64,000 nucleotides of DNA. It comes from VFMC01 sp050248155. GTDB lineage: Bacteria > Actinomycetota > Acidimicrobiia > Acidimicrobiales > Ilumatobacteraceae. Shown here in pieces: positions 1 to 8,281 of this stretch. A program made the position numbers and the translations under genes. Under the pieces are notes generated by a model. The model did no database searches, was not told the origin of the DNA, and saw only the letters and a program-made list of their open reading frames with translations. Location: NCBI GenBank assembly GCA_050248155.1, contig JBFWSW010000022.1, positions 1 to 64,000 on the forward strand, read 5' to 3'. Every line of letters begins with the position of its first letter. Positions within the stretch are counted from its first letter, which is position 1.

Positions 1-78
1 CACACGAGGACGAACGTTCGTATGATCAGCACCCGTTGTCACGCACGGAGCTTCACGCGGAGCTTCGGCGGACGTCTC

Positions 79-154
79 GCCCTCGTAGCTCAGGGGATAG
101 AGCAACGGTTTCCTAAACCGCAGGTCGTAGGTTCGATTCCTACCGGGGGCGCCA
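79..154 (+). tRNA. tRNA-Arg (anticodon CCT)
   Basis: Complete cloverleaf: acceptor arms 79-85 and 144-150 pair with one G-T wobble, the T-loop reads TTCGATT, the anticodon loop is TTCCTAA giving anticodon CCT, and CCA (152-154) is encoded after discriminator G151. An integrase-bearing island starts directly after it, so the 3' half is the likely integration target (attL side). Confidence 0.95.
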
Positions 155-210
155 AGAAAGACCAGCTAGATGGCCATCTGACGGTCGGCTGAAGTGGCCG
201 ACAGCCCGAG

Positions 211-240
211 TTGTCCATCCACTTGTCCATCTTGTCCATC
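211..240 (+). repeat. Three direct copies of TTGTCCATC between tRNA and first gene
   Basis: The nonamer TTGTCCATC occurs at 211-219, 223-231 and 232-240, in the gap between the tRNA 3' end and the first gene. Closely spaced direct repeats beside an attachment site are typical of arm-type binding sites for tyrosine integrases. That role is inferred from position only. The rest of 155-341 holds no gene; GATGGCCATC at 168-177 is a short palindrome. Confidence 0.5.
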
Positions 241-341
241 CGGCACATGGTTATCGTGTCTGTCGGCGCTGTGGTTTGGCGCAGCGATCGAGTGCCCGCT
301 TGGCGCTCCTCGAAGTCCCCTGGACTCAGGAGCGTTGTGAC

Positions 342-1382
342 ATGTCGGAACTCGAGATGCGTGGCTACGCCGTTCTGCTCGAACGAGTGAAGTCGGAAGT
401 TCAATCGGCGCGGACGCGAGCCGCGCTTGCGGTCAACCGAGAATTGGTAGAGCTGTACTGGCGGCTCGGTCGGCTGATCCTCGATCGCCAGGACGCCGAG
501 ACCTACGGCACCAAGGTGATCGAACGGCTCGCCGCCGACCTGCGCGTGGCGTTCCCCGAGATGCGCGGGCTCGGCCGGCGGAACCTGCACTACATGCGCT
601 CCTTCGCTGAGGCGTGGCCTGACGTCGAGGTTGTGCAACGACTCATTGCACAACTTCCGTGGGGTCACAATGTGGAGCTGCTCTCGGCCCTCGACGCTCC
701 ATCCGACAGGGTCTGGTACGCAGAACAGGCGATCATGCGCGGATGGTCCCGCAACGTGCTCGCTGCTCAGATCATGTCGAAGGTGCACCTTCGCAGCGGT
801 GCCGCTCCTTCGAACTTCGCGACCGCTCTGCCGCCAGCGGAGTCGGAGCTCGTCCAGCAATTGATCAAGGACCCATACCACCTCGACTTTCTCGACCTGT
901 CGACCGAGGCGACCGAACGGACGCTGGAGAACGCGTTGATCGAACAGGTCGAGCGCTTCCTCCTCGAGCTCGGCCAAGGCTTCGCGTTCGTCGGCCGTCA
1001 GTACGCACTTCGCGTCGGCGTCGACGACTTCTTCATCGACCTGCTCTTCTTCCACATCCCGACGAAGCGATACGTGGTCGTGGAGCTGAAGCGTTCGGCG
1101 TTCACGCCGGAGGCAGCCGGCAAGCTGAACTTCTACGTCAACGTTGTCGACGACCAACTTCGCACCGACGACGAGCGGTCGACGATCGGGCTATTGCTGT
1201 GCCGGACGCGAAGCGATGTCGTGGTGAGGTACGCGCTGTCGGGCGTCTCGACACCGATGGCGGTCGCTGGCTACACGTTGGCCGACCTTCCCCGTGACGC
1301 TCAGGCCGCCCTTCCGGTCGAGCGGCTTCTCATCGACGTGGTCGCAACTGCAGACGACTCTGACGCAAGCGGCGAGGAGTAG
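342..1382 (+). CDS. DUF1016/YhcG-type PD-(D/E)XK nuclease domain protein
   Basis: 346 residues. The N-terminal part (MSELEMRGYAVLLERVK...) is the helical DUF1016 N domain, including the QLPWGHN motif. The C-terminal half, starting around LDFLDLSTEATE, is the YhcG nuclease-like domain with IDLLFFH and VVVELK, the D...E-x-K core of PD-(D/E)XK enzymes. Family members are common on mobile elements and near restriction genes; their role is mostly unproven. The ATG at 342 is chosen because AGGAG lies at 328-332; a TTG at 276 is also in frame. Only 3 bases separate it from the integrase, so the two are probably co-transcribed. Placement between att site and integrase suggests a role in the element's own recombination or defence. 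Confidence 0.8.
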   Translation: MSELEMRGYAVLLERVKSEVQSARTRAALAVNRELVELYWRLGRLILDRQDAETYGTKVIERLAADLRVAFPEMRGLGRRNLHYMRSFAEAWPDVEVVQRLIAQLPWGHNVELLSALDAPSDRVWYAEQAIMRGWSRNVLAAQIMSKVHLRSGAAPSNFATALPPAESELVQQLIKDPYHLDFLDLSTEATERTLENALIEQVERFLLELGQGFAFVGRQYALRVGVDDFFIDLLFFHIPTKRYVVVELKRSAFTPEAAGKLNFYVNVVDDQLRTDDERSTIGLLLCRTRSDVVVRYALSGVSTPMAVAGYTLADLPRDAQAALPVERLLIDVVATADDSDASGEE

Positions 1383-1385
1383 ACC

Positions 1386-2561
1386 ATGGCCGGTTCACTT
1401 CGTCAGCGAGGGAAGACCTCGTGGCAACTCCGCGTGCTCGCAGGCCGCGATGAGATCACGGGCAAGAAGTCCTACGTCTCAAAGACCTTCCGCGGCGGAC
1501 GCCGCGAGGCCGAGCGCGAGCTCGCGCGGTTGGTCGCTGAGGTCGAGGCGGGTTCGACGACCGCTGCTGCTGGAACAGTCGCCGAGCTGTGCAACAAGTG
1601 GTTCGAGTACGCGTGTCCGAACCTGTCACCGGCTGTCTCGGCCGAGTACCGGCGGCTTCTCGATCGGCGGATCCTGCCTCGGTGGGGCTCCACCCCGGTT
1701 CGGCGACTCCGTACATCGGAGCTCGACGGCTGGTACTCGCAGCTCCGTCGATCTGGTTCGGCGACCGGCGGCCCGCTCTCGCCCAACAGCGTTGTCCGGG
1801 TCCACGCGATTCTCCGACGTGCGTTGAACCAAGGGGTTCGTTGGGGATGGATCACAACGAACCCTGCAGTCGCTGCGACACCGCCGCGCGTGTTGCGGCG
1901 TCAGCTGGACATCCCATCGCCGGCCGACATCGCTCGTCTCATCAAAGCCGCCGAGTTGGTGAACCCGGCGCTGCCGGCGTTCATCCGACTGGCTGCTGCA
2001 TCCGGAGCGCGACGCGGAGAACTGTGCGCACTTCGGTGGCGGAACATCGACCTCGAAGCTCGCTCGCTCCACGTCGCAGGTGCGATTGTTCAGATCAACA
2101 AGACGGTCATCGAGAAGGACACGAAGACACACGCCGAGCGGCGTGTCGCGCTCGACGAGGGCACGGTGCGAGTTCTACAGGCACTGCGAGACCGCATGGT
2201 GCTCGCACTCGCTATCGCCGAGGAGGAGCTCCCATCTGACGCCTTCGTCTTCTCACATCGCCCGGACGGCCTGGCCCCGTGGTATCCGAACTACGCCACG
2301 CTTTCGTTCGCTCGGCTTGCCGAGCGGGAAGGGATGGGACACGTTCGGCTGCATGACCTCCGGCACTTCGCGGCAACGACCATGCTCGTCAACGGAGTCG
2401 ATGTCCGAACAACCGCTGGCCGGCTTGGTCACGCGCAGTCATCGACGACGCTCAACGTCTACGCGCACTTCGTGAAGGCGGCGGACGCCGGCGCCGCACG
2501 AGCGATCGGTTCAGCTCTCGACGGCTTTCCCAATGAAGTCGTCGCTGAGCGTCGCCGCTGA
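1386..2561 (+). CDS. int: Tyrosine recombinase / integrase
   Basis: 391 residues, full length for a phage/ICE-type integrase. N-terminal AP2-like arm-binding region (residues 1-55, GKKSYVSKTFRGGRREAE), SAM-like core-binding domain (about 60-160) and catalytic domain. Active-site residues visible: R210 (SGARRGE), H323 and R326 (HDLRH), H349 (LGHA) and nucleophile Y359 (NVYAH). It should integrate and excise the island at the neighbouring tRNA-Arg. GAGGAG at 1374-1379 precedes the ATG. It follows the DUF1016 gene by 3 bases and is followed by an excisionase-like gene. Confidence 0.95.
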   Translation: MAGSLRQRGKTSWQLRVLAGRDEITGKKSYVSKTFRGGRREAERELARLVAEVEAGSTTAAAGTVAELCNKWFEYACPNLSPAVSAEYRRLLDRRILPRWGSTPVRRLRTSELDGWYSQLRRSGSATGGPLSPNSVVRVHAILRRALNQGVRWGWITTNPAVAATPPRVLRRQLDIPSPADIARLIKAAELVNPALPAFIRLAAASGARRGELCALRWRNIDLEARSLHVAGAIVQINKTVIEKDTKTHAERRVALDEGTVRVLQALRDRMVLALAIAEEELPSDAFVFSHRPDGLAPWYPNYATLSFARLAEREGMGHVRLHDLRHFAATTMLVNGVDVRTTAGRLGHAQSSTTLNVYAHFVKAADAGAARAIGSALDGFPNEVVAERRR

Positions 2562-2640
2562 CGCCACGACCGATTCATCCACCACAAGCGCGAGCTGTCC
2601 GTTGGGATGCAATCAGGTCAACGAGCGAAGGAGGCCCAAC

Positions 2641-2877
2641 TTGGTCGAGCGTCGGAATTTCAAGCGGCAGACAGTCCGGCAGGCCAGCTCGTTCATGACC
2701 GTGCACGAAGCGGCCCAAGTGCTGGGTGTCGGCGAGGCTCTTGCGTACCGCATGGCAAACGAGTTCCTCAACAGCGGTGGCGCCTCCGGCATCCCTTGTG
2801 TGCGGCTCGGTCGTCGTCTGCTCGTAAGCAGCCGAGGCCTCGATCGACTCGTAGATCGGGAGGCGGTAGCGCGGTAG
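2641..2877 (+). CDS. Excisionase-like HTH (MerR/HTH_17) protein
   Basis: 78 residues starting at TTG 2641, which has a strong AAGGAGG (2628-2634) at good spacing; the longer frame from 2533 runs into the integrase gene and has no such signal. The core FMTVHEAAQVLGVG...YRMANEFL...IPCVRLGRRLLV is the winged-helix fold of HTH_17 DNA-binding proteins used as recombination directionality factors (Xis). It lies 79 bases after the integrase gene on the same strand, as expected for an int-xis pair. Its stop codon sits inside an 8-bp tandem repeat. Confidence 0.8.
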   Translation: MVERRNFKRQTVRQASSFMTVHEAAQVLGVGEALAYRMANEFLNSGGASGIPCVRLGRRLLVSSRGLDRLVDREAVAR

Positions 2878-2886
2878 CGCGGTAGC
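2863..2886 (+). repeat. Tandem 8-bp repeat, three copies, over the xis stop codon
   Basis: GCGGTAGC is repeated exactly at 2863-2870, 2871-2878 and 2879-2886. The excisionase stop TAG (2875-2877) is inside copy two. The unit is not a multiple of three, so gain or loss of a copy would alter the C-terminus. 2887-3048 holds no recognisable gene or structure. Confidence 0.8.
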
Positions 2887-3048
2887 GCCGCGACCGATAG
2901 CTCTTGTCGTTGTCTCGAACCGGCGCTTCGGTCACCAGTCGGGGCTGATTGGCAGTTGGGGTGTGATCCGAATGTAGGCGTTGGGCCGTTCGCGAGATGT
3001 GCGGCGCGGTGCGCGCGATTGCCTGGTTCGTCGGTCAGATGCCGAGGG

Positions 3049-3837
3049 CTAAGTCGGCCCTTCAAGTTGTCTCTCTACGAAGTGAAGTCCCTTATCAAGC
3101 CGGGCCGAAAGCTCGGGCGAGTCGCTGAAGGGCGATTCGCAGGTGTAGTTGAGCCACCCAACTGCAGGGATGAGGCGTCCTCCGCGGGCAACGACTGCCT
3201 GATGTACCGGCAACGATTCGGGCCTGGTGATCTCGACTTCGAACGGCTGGACGTAACGCACCCACTGCGTGACGTCAACGACGTCGCGGTCTGCGAGTTC
3301 AGCCCGGTTGTCCCTTACGGCGACCAGATCCGCCCGTAGTCGGTCTGCCGTCTCGCCCGAGAGAATCTCGCCGGCGACCACACAGCACGCCAGGTAAAGA
3401 CTCTTCAGCTCGCCTAGTCCCACAGCCTTCGGGTCTGGAATCTGCATCTTCGCCTCGAACTGCGTCGCTCCCCCCAAGAGCGGGCGCAGATCCGAGTTCC
3501 TCTCGCCGTCGATCCACACAGCTCGCTCGTGGTCCTTGCCTCTGGCTATCCGCACGTTCCGGTAGGTCCGGAAGCCCTGGACCCCGTTCGACGCCTCCGT
3601 CGAGAGCTTGAAGCTCCCGAACTTCCCAAACATCGAATCCACGAATGGCCTGTCGATTGACGAGCCCAGTTCGTTGTTGCATCGAACGCAGGTCGACGTC
3701 ACGACGGTCCCGCCGACCGCCTCCGGAGGGACGTGCTCAGCGGTCATCGGCCCCATCGATAGACAGATTGGACACTGATCGAAGGTCACGCGCTCTGGCG
3801 ATGGGCTCAGCACGTGAAGATCAAAGTACTCATCCAC
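3049..3837 (-). CDS. HNH-endonuclease-like zinc protein (1)
   Basis: 262 residues. The N-terminal cluster CPICL...TAEHVPPEAVGG...TCVRCNNELGS (about residues 22-58) has two CxxC knuckles, a His and the Asn of HNH_5-type endonucleases. The remaining 200 residues match nothing I recognise. The next gene upstream has the same architecture (CPYCG...EDHVFVDSLGG...CKRCNNQLGT), so the two are probably diverged paralogues. The genes lie 58 bases apart on the same strand, opposite to the flanking genes, a self-contained pair. A defence or mobile-nuclease role is inferred. The ATG start lacks an obvious ribosome site. Confidence 0.65.
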   Translation of the reverse strand: MDEYFDLHVLSPSPERVTFDQCPICLSMGPMTAEHVPPEAVGGTVVTSTCVRCNNELGSSIDRPFVDSMFGKFGSFKLSTEASNGVQGFRTYRNVRIARGKDHERAVWIDGERNSDLRPLLGGATQFEAKMQIPDPKAVGLGELKSLYLACCVVAGEILSGETADRLRADLVAVRDNRAELADRDVVDVTQWVRYVQPFEVEITRPESLPVHQAVVARGGRLIPAVGWLNYTCESPFSDSPELSARLDKGLHFVERQLEGPT

Positions 3838-3895
3838 GCTAGCGACCCTAGTGAGTGGTCTCGGCTCTCGGTCCTACGTCTGCGAAGCCGTCCCG

Positions 3896-4831
3896 TCAGC
3901 TCAGATCGGGCAGGGGAAGCACCCGGAGCAGCTCAGCTTCCATTCGCCGCACGATGGGCTGGCCTGCGTGGTCTTCGACTACGACTGGCAATCCAAAGCC
4001 GAACGGTGACGCTGCGTTGACAACGAAGCCGCCGAAGCCCAGGGCAAGTCCGGCCACACTGACGTTGATCATCGTCCTGCCACCGACCATGCCTGTGATG
4101 ACAGCCCGGGGGACTGCGAGATTCAACTCCACATCGGGCAGCGAGGTGCCTGGTGGCAAGACGGCCGCGGCCGCCGCCACGAGCTCTTGGGCGGCGTCTC
4201 CAGTGGTCATCTCGACCTCGGATTTCGGGTCTGTGGACTCCCAAAGCAGGCGGCGGAGCTCCGTTGCTAGTCCGCTGTCGACAGCAGCCGCGTCAACCAC
4301 CGTCATGGCGCCAAGGCTGACCTTGGCCGCCAGGCGTATGTGGTCGTTCAGAGACATTTCGAGTACGCCGCGAAGAATTCCGTCACCGACGTCGAGCTCC
4401 TGGCCCGAACCGAGCGCCTGTGCTATCTGCTCCTCGCTCATTTCCAGCTTGGCCGCGATGCTTCGAAGATGCCTCTCGACCTCCGCCCTCGTCCCACGAA
4501 TTCGGTAGCCGAGTTCGGTCTTGGTGACGGGCTGCTCGAAGAAGAGATCCGCTCCGCCTGCGCGCAGCGTTGCCTGCACCATGTGACCATCTGCGCCGAA
4601 GGTACCTCTCAGCTCGATCTGCCCCTTTTGTAGGTCGCGTGCAAAGCGAACAAAGGATCCAAGCCTCAATGGCGCCCCTTCGACCCGCGTCCCGAGTTGG
4701 TTGTTGCATCGCTTACACGCGGCGACTTTGACATGGCCGCCGAGTGAGTCGACGAAGACATGGTCCTCGCTGTACTCCTCCCACTCCTCGATCGGCCGGC
4801 CACAGTACGGACAGAAACCAGCGTTGATCAT
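3896..4831 (-). CDS. HNH-endonuclease-like zinc protein (2)
   Basis: 311 residues. Residues 7-48 carry FCPYCG, EDHVFVDSLGGH and CKRCNNQLGT, an HNH-like zinc site as in the downstream gene. The C-terminal 250 residues are unrecognised; GMVGGRTMINVSVAGLALGF near the end is hydrophobic enough to bury or associate with membrane but is too polar for a clear transmembrane helix. It is transcribed first of the pair. A 15-bp near-palindrome sits 17-31 bases upstream of its ATG. Function unknown beyond the HNH fold. Confidence 0.65.
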   Translation of the reverse strand: MINAGFCPYCGRPIEEWEEYSEDHVFVDSLGGHVKVAACKRCNNQLGTRVEGAPLRLGSFVRFARDLQKGQIELRGTFGADGHMVQATLRAGGADLFFEQPVTKTELGYRIRGTRAEVERHLRSIAAKLEMSEEQIAQALGSGQELDVGDGILRGVLEMSLNDHIRLAAKVSLGAMTVVDAAAVDSGLATELRRLLWESTDPKSEVEMTTGDAAQELVAAAAAVLPPGTSLPDVELNLAVPRAVITGMVGGRTMINVSVAGLALGFGGFVVNAASPFGFGLPVVVEDHAGQPIVRRMEAELLRVLPLPDLS

Positions 4832-4847
4832 CCGTGAATCATCTCAC

Positions 4848-4862
4848 GACCGACCGTCGGTC
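4848..4862. promoter_or_regulatory. Near-palindrome upstream of HNH gene pair
   Basis: GACCGAC-C-GTCGGTC, 7-bp perfect arms, 17-31 bases upstream of the start codon at 4831. A possible operator for the HNH pair; no regulator is assigned. Confidence 0.35.
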
Positions 4863-5272
4863 TCGCCCGCGATGCAGACGATCAACTTGGTTGTGGGCCA
4901 CGCCGCGCTGGACCGTTGGCGGACGGGGCGTCGCTGACCATGCATCGGCACTACTCGAGCGGAAGCTGCGACTGGGTGCTGCCACTTTTCATCCACTCTG
5001 TTGCCTCGATGTCCGTTGTGATCGTGGACACAGCGATGCTTCTCGGGGTTGTCATGGGTGGTGCGCCGCTGCGCATGGTTCGAGAGATCCCTGGCGGCGC
5101 CGACGGTCTCTCCTGTGACACGTCTCTTCGCGACTGGTGCTGCGTCGAGCGAACGGTGTTCGGGAGGTCGATCATGTCTCGTCGCAAGCACCCGTTGCGC
5201 GAGCGCTTGCGCTCGTTTAGCGTTTCGTCCTACGGGCGGGTTGATCGGGGGATTTATGCCGAGGACAATCCG
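4863..5272. other. Intergenic stretch before the Tad operon
   Basis: About 410 bases with no convincing gene. A frame opens at ATG 5174 behind GGGAGG and continues into the next gene, but the signal peptide of that gene points to a later start at 5273. A hairpin CGAGCGC-TT-GCGCTCG (5200-5215) followed by TTTAG lies in this leader and could attenuate the operon. Confidence 0.5.
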
Positions 5273-5965
5273 ATGTGGGGTGTTGACCGTGCGGTAGGTC
5301 GTCGTGTGATCAGCACGACGGCGCTCCTGCTCCTTGCCCTCGGAGCAGTCGCGTGCGCCGACGATTCCGACTCCTCGCCGAGCACGCCAAACGTCACCGA
5401 CCCGACCACCGTCACGACGCCGGCCGCATCCTCGACGTCGACCTCGATCACCACCTCGACGACGAGCAACTCGACCTCCTCGCCCTCCACGACGTCCACG
5501 ACGACAGGCCAGCCGCCGGCGTCCCCCGAGGACGACATTCGCGCAGCGATCGCTCTTGCGCAGCAGAGCTTCTCTGACTGCCTCGTTGCGATGCCGCAGT
5601 GTGACCCGTCAACACTGAGCGTCGCCCGGGCTGGGCCGCTGCTCGAGCGCAACGTCGCTCGCGTCCAAGAGTGGAACGCTGCGGGCTACACCGTGCGCAA
5701 CAGGGACCAGTTCAGGTTCGTGGTCGAGTCGGTCACGTTGGGCTCCGATGGCCGAACTGCATCTGCAACCGTGTGCATCGCAGACGGCAGCGATCTCGTA
5801 CACCCCGGTGCAGGGCCCGGCGGAGCGGACGTGATCGTCGACGACGCATACACCTCGGGTCGCTCTGCTTGGGACATGCGACTCGACCCTGATGGGAAGT
5901 GGCGGGCATACGACGCGCCGGCGGTGGGACCAACTGAATCGAGCGACGTGTGTCCCGCCGCCTGA
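5273..5965 (+). CDS. Secreted Ser/Thr-rich protein, possibly lipoprotein
   Basis: 230 residues from ATG 5273, which has GAGGA at 5261-5265. A signal peptide (VISTTALLLLALGAVAC) ends in AVAC, a weak lipobox, followed by about 60 residues of Ser/Thr/Pro spacer and a globular domain (from EDDIRAAIALAQQSFSDCLV) resembling SnoaL/NTF2-like folds of lipoproteins. It overlaps the next gene by 16 bases and is the first gene of the Tad cluster, so it probably sits at the cell surface with the pilus. A longer frame from 5174 would bury the signal sequence 43 residues in. Confidence 0.6.
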   Translation: MWGVDRAVGRRVISTTALLLLALGAVACADDSDSSPSTPNVTDPTTVTTPAASSTSTSITTSTTSNSTSSPSTTSTTTGQPPASPEDDIRAAIALAQQSFSDCLVAMPQCDPSTLSVARAGPLLERNVARVQEWNAAGYTVRNRDQFRFVVESVTLGSDGRTASATVCIADGSDLVHPGAGPGGADVIVDDAYTSGRSAWDMRLDPDGKWRAYDAPAVGPTESSDVCPAA

Positions 5966-6804
5966 TCCTCGCTGTTCTGGCCGCCAGTTGCTTGCTGCCC
6001 GTTCCGACTGCCTTGGCCGGACCCGGGGATGGATCTGGACAGGGGAGCGGCGGGCAAGAGGCTGACGTGATTCTCGCTCAGGTCACCTACAGCACGTCGG
6101 GCGGAAGCACGTCGAGTGGTGGATGCTCGTGGGAGCTGAAGGACGGGGTGACGATCGGCGTTCCGGAGCTGGGATCGGTGACATGGCCTCGTGTCGAGGA
6201 CGGCGTCACCCACCACCTTTGGCAGCGGACCTGCAACGGCGAAACCGCGTGGGTGGACGTTCCGGAGGTTCAGCCGGCCGACATCCTTCCGCAGTTGCTC
6301 GATCAGCTGCGGGAGCGCACGCTGCCGAAGCCGGTGCCGGTCTTCGAGATGCTCGACCCCGAGTTCGGATGGGCGTATGTGCAGACGCCACTGGACTTCC
6401 GTGCTGGCGGCGACTCCTGGCGACAGGTGTCCGTGACGGCATCGGTGGGGCCGATCTGGGCGACGGTCACGGCCCGTCCAACCTCGCTGTCGTTCGATCC
6501 GGGCGACCCGGCGAATCCGGGCTCCGTCACCTGTTCTGGCTCCGACCCGATCGCCGGGTACGACCCTGCGGCGCCGGGTGCTTGCTCGTACACGTACGTC
6601 AACTCCTCCTCCACATCGGAGGTTGATGGCTACCACTTCGCGACATCACTGTCGATCACGTGGGCGATCACTTGGACCTCGTCGACCGGGGCTGGCGGAG
6701 CGCTCGATTCGTACACGACGACCTCCACCTTGCTGCTCGCCGTGGCCGAAGTGAAGGGCCTCGTCGAGTGCACGGGTCCGCGACCTAAACAAGGAGGGTG
6801 CTGA
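5950..6804 (+). CDS. Secreted protein of the Tad cluster
   Basis: 284 residues, GTG start. A clean Sec signal peptide (LILAVLAASCLLPVPTALA) precedes a Gly/Ser-rich mature region. The rest is a beta-rich exported domain with several Cys (SGGCSW, RTCNGET, SVTCSG, GACSY) that could form disulfides. No family recognised. Similar signal-peptide proteins commonly open actinobacterial Tad operons, so a role in pilus biogenesis or surface attachment is inferred from context. The stop overlaps the start of the SAF gene (TGATG). Confidence 0.6.
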   Translation: MSRRLILAVLAASCLLPVPTALAGPGDGSGQGSGGQEADVILAQVTYSTSGGSTSSGGCSWELKDGVTIGVPELGSVTWPRVEDGVTHHLWQRTCNGETAWVDVPEVQPADILPQLLDQLRERTLPKPVPVFEMLDPEFGWAYVQTPLDFRAGGDSWRQVSVTASVGPIWATVTARPTSLSFDPGDPANPGSVTCSGSDPIAGYDPAAPGACSYTYVNSSSTSEVDGYHFATSLSITWAITWTSSTGAGGALDSYTTTSTLLLAVAEVKGLVECTGPRPKQGGC

Positions 6805-7517
6805 TGTCCCGCACGATGCAACGGCCGAGCGCCCGAATCGGTAGCGGCCAGAGCGATTCGAACGATCATGCGTCAGCGCCGTCGGTCGTCTCGCTCTCGG
6901 CACCGAAGCGCAGACGGCCATCCTGGGTTGTCGCCGGTGTGTTGTTGGTGGGCCTCTCTGCGCTGCTCGCAGCGTGGGTGTTCACGGCCACGTCGGAGAC
7001 GATGAGCGTGATGGTCGCGGCGCGCGACATCGCGCCGGGAGAGGTGATCGACGCATCAGATCTCCGCGTCGTGGAGATGGGCCGAACCAGCGGGCTTCGC
7101 GCTATCCAACCATCTCAACAGGATCTGATCATCGGGCGCGCCGCCCGCGGTCCGATCCCCGACGGCACGGTGCTGAACACGGATCTCTTCGCCGAGAAGG
7201 GCCAGGTGATCCCGGCAGGGTTCGTGGTCATCGGGGCGTCCCTGGATGCAGGCGCCGCACCCACGTCCAGGCTCTCGCCCGGCGACCAGGTGGACCTCTT
7301 GGGAGTGGTGAAGAGCGCGTCGGCTACACCGGGCGACACAGCCACTGCGACGTTGCTCGGCTCAGGCACGGTCTGGTCCGTCGAACGACTCGGATCGGGC
7401 GCCACCTCGTCCAAGGTCTGGGTGTCGGTGCTCGTCCCCTCCGATGTGCAGGCGGCGGTAGCGCAAGCTGCGGCTGACGGTCGGCTCAGGCTCTCGCTCC
7501 GTGGGGCTGGCGGATGA
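6804..7517 (+). CDS. SAF-domain pilus assembly protein (CpaB/RcpC-like)
   Basis: 237 residues. One transmembrane helix (SWVVAGVLLVGLSALLAAWVF) is followed by a SAF domain (VMVAARDIAPGEVIDASDLRVV, then IGRAARGPIPDGTVLNTDLF) and a beta domain, the layout of CpaB/RcpC, which in Tad systems is an envelope assembly protein. AAGGAGG at 6790-6796 fixes the start at ATG 6804. It overlaps the upstream stop by one base and the downstream start by four. Confidence 0.85.
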   Translation: MSRTMQRPSARIGSGQSDSNDHASAPSVVSLSAPKRRRPSWVVAGVLLVGLSALLAAWVFTATSETMSVMVAARDIAPGEVIDASDLRVVEMGRTSGLRAIQPSQQDLIIGRAARGPIPDGTVLNTDLFAEKGQVIPAGFVVIGASLDAGAAPTSRLSPGDQVDLLGVVKSASATPGDTATATLLGSGTVWSVERLGSGATSSKVWVSVLVPSDVQAAVAQAAADGRLRLSLRGAGG

Positions 7518-8281
7518 TCGTCACGCTGGGTTCGGTGCGGGGCTCGCCGGGGGTGACCTCGTGGTGTCTCCTGCTCGCTGCAGCGTGGCCGGAGGAGCTC
7601 GGACGCGAGCGTGTCGTGCTCGAAGCTGATGTCGATGGCGGTGTCCTCGGAGCCCGATACGGCATCGGCGTCGAGCCGGGTGCCGTCTCGCTGATTGCGT
7701 CGTTGCGTCACGCCGGCGACGAAGTGCCTGTTGGCGAGCACGGACGTGAAGCCGCCCCCGGACTGTGGCTTGTACCCGGACCGGAATCCAGTGAGCAAGC
7801 GGGATCGGTGTGGTCGGGTACGGCAGCGCAGGTGGCCGCACGCCTCGCCCAAGACGACCGGGTCTGGTTGCTCGACTGTGGACGCCTCTCGCCATCGAAG
7901 TCGACGATCCAGCTGGCCGAGTGGTCGAACCTCGCGCTCGTTGTTTGTCGGGCTGGACCCGAGGATCTGGTGCAGGTCCCTCGTCGAGTCGCAGCGATTC
8001 AGCAGCACGCGGCAACGGCCGGTGTGCTGGTCATCGGGAAGCCGCCGTACGACAAGCATGAACTGGCCGAGTTCTTCGGGACTGCATCGGTGTGGTCCGT
8101 TGCAGAGTCCGACGACCTCGCGCGGATGGCCGGACACGCCCTGGCTCCCGGCAGGGCTCGCAGATCCTGGCTGTGGCGATCTGCCGTCGAGATCGCCGCC
8201 GAGATCGCGAGCTTGGCGGCGACGTCCGAGCCGCTGGCCGCGATCCCGAAGGGGAGCGATGTCGAGAGGCGGTTCGCATGA
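7514..8281 (+). CDS. TadZ/CpaE-like protein with degenerate P-loop
   Basis: 255 residues. The opening MIVTLGSVRGSPGVTSWCLLL aligns with the deviant Walker A of MinD/ParA ATPases (KGGxGKT), but the Lys residues are missing: the loop reads SVRGSPGVTS. The downstream VVLEADVDGG and WLLDCGRL match the ParA A' and Walker B regions. Position between CpaB and TadA is where TadZ/CpaE, the polar localisation factor, normally lies. It may bind but not hydrolyse nucleotide. ATGA overlaps with both neighbours. Confidence 0.7.
   Translation: MIVTLGSVRGSPGVTSWCLLLAAAWPEELGRERVVLEADVDGGVLGARYGIGVEPGAVSLIASLRHAGDEVPVGEHGREAAPGLWLVPGPESSEQAGSVWSGTAAQVAARLAQDDRVWLLDCGRLSPSKSTIQLAEWSNLALVVCRAGPEDLVQVPRRVAAIQQHAATAGVLVIGKPPYDKHELAEFFGTASVWSVAESDDLARMAGHALAPGRARRSWLWRSAVEIAAEIASLAATSEPLAAIPKGSDVERRFA

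Noticed and set aside
13..22. CGAACGTTCG as LexA box
   Set aside because: The four-base spacer between half sites is missing.
90..1157. 355-residue minus-strand frame across tRNA and DUF1016 gene
   Set aside because: It lies antisense to a tRNA and a recognised gene; its first residues are a known kind of tRNA-shadow translation.
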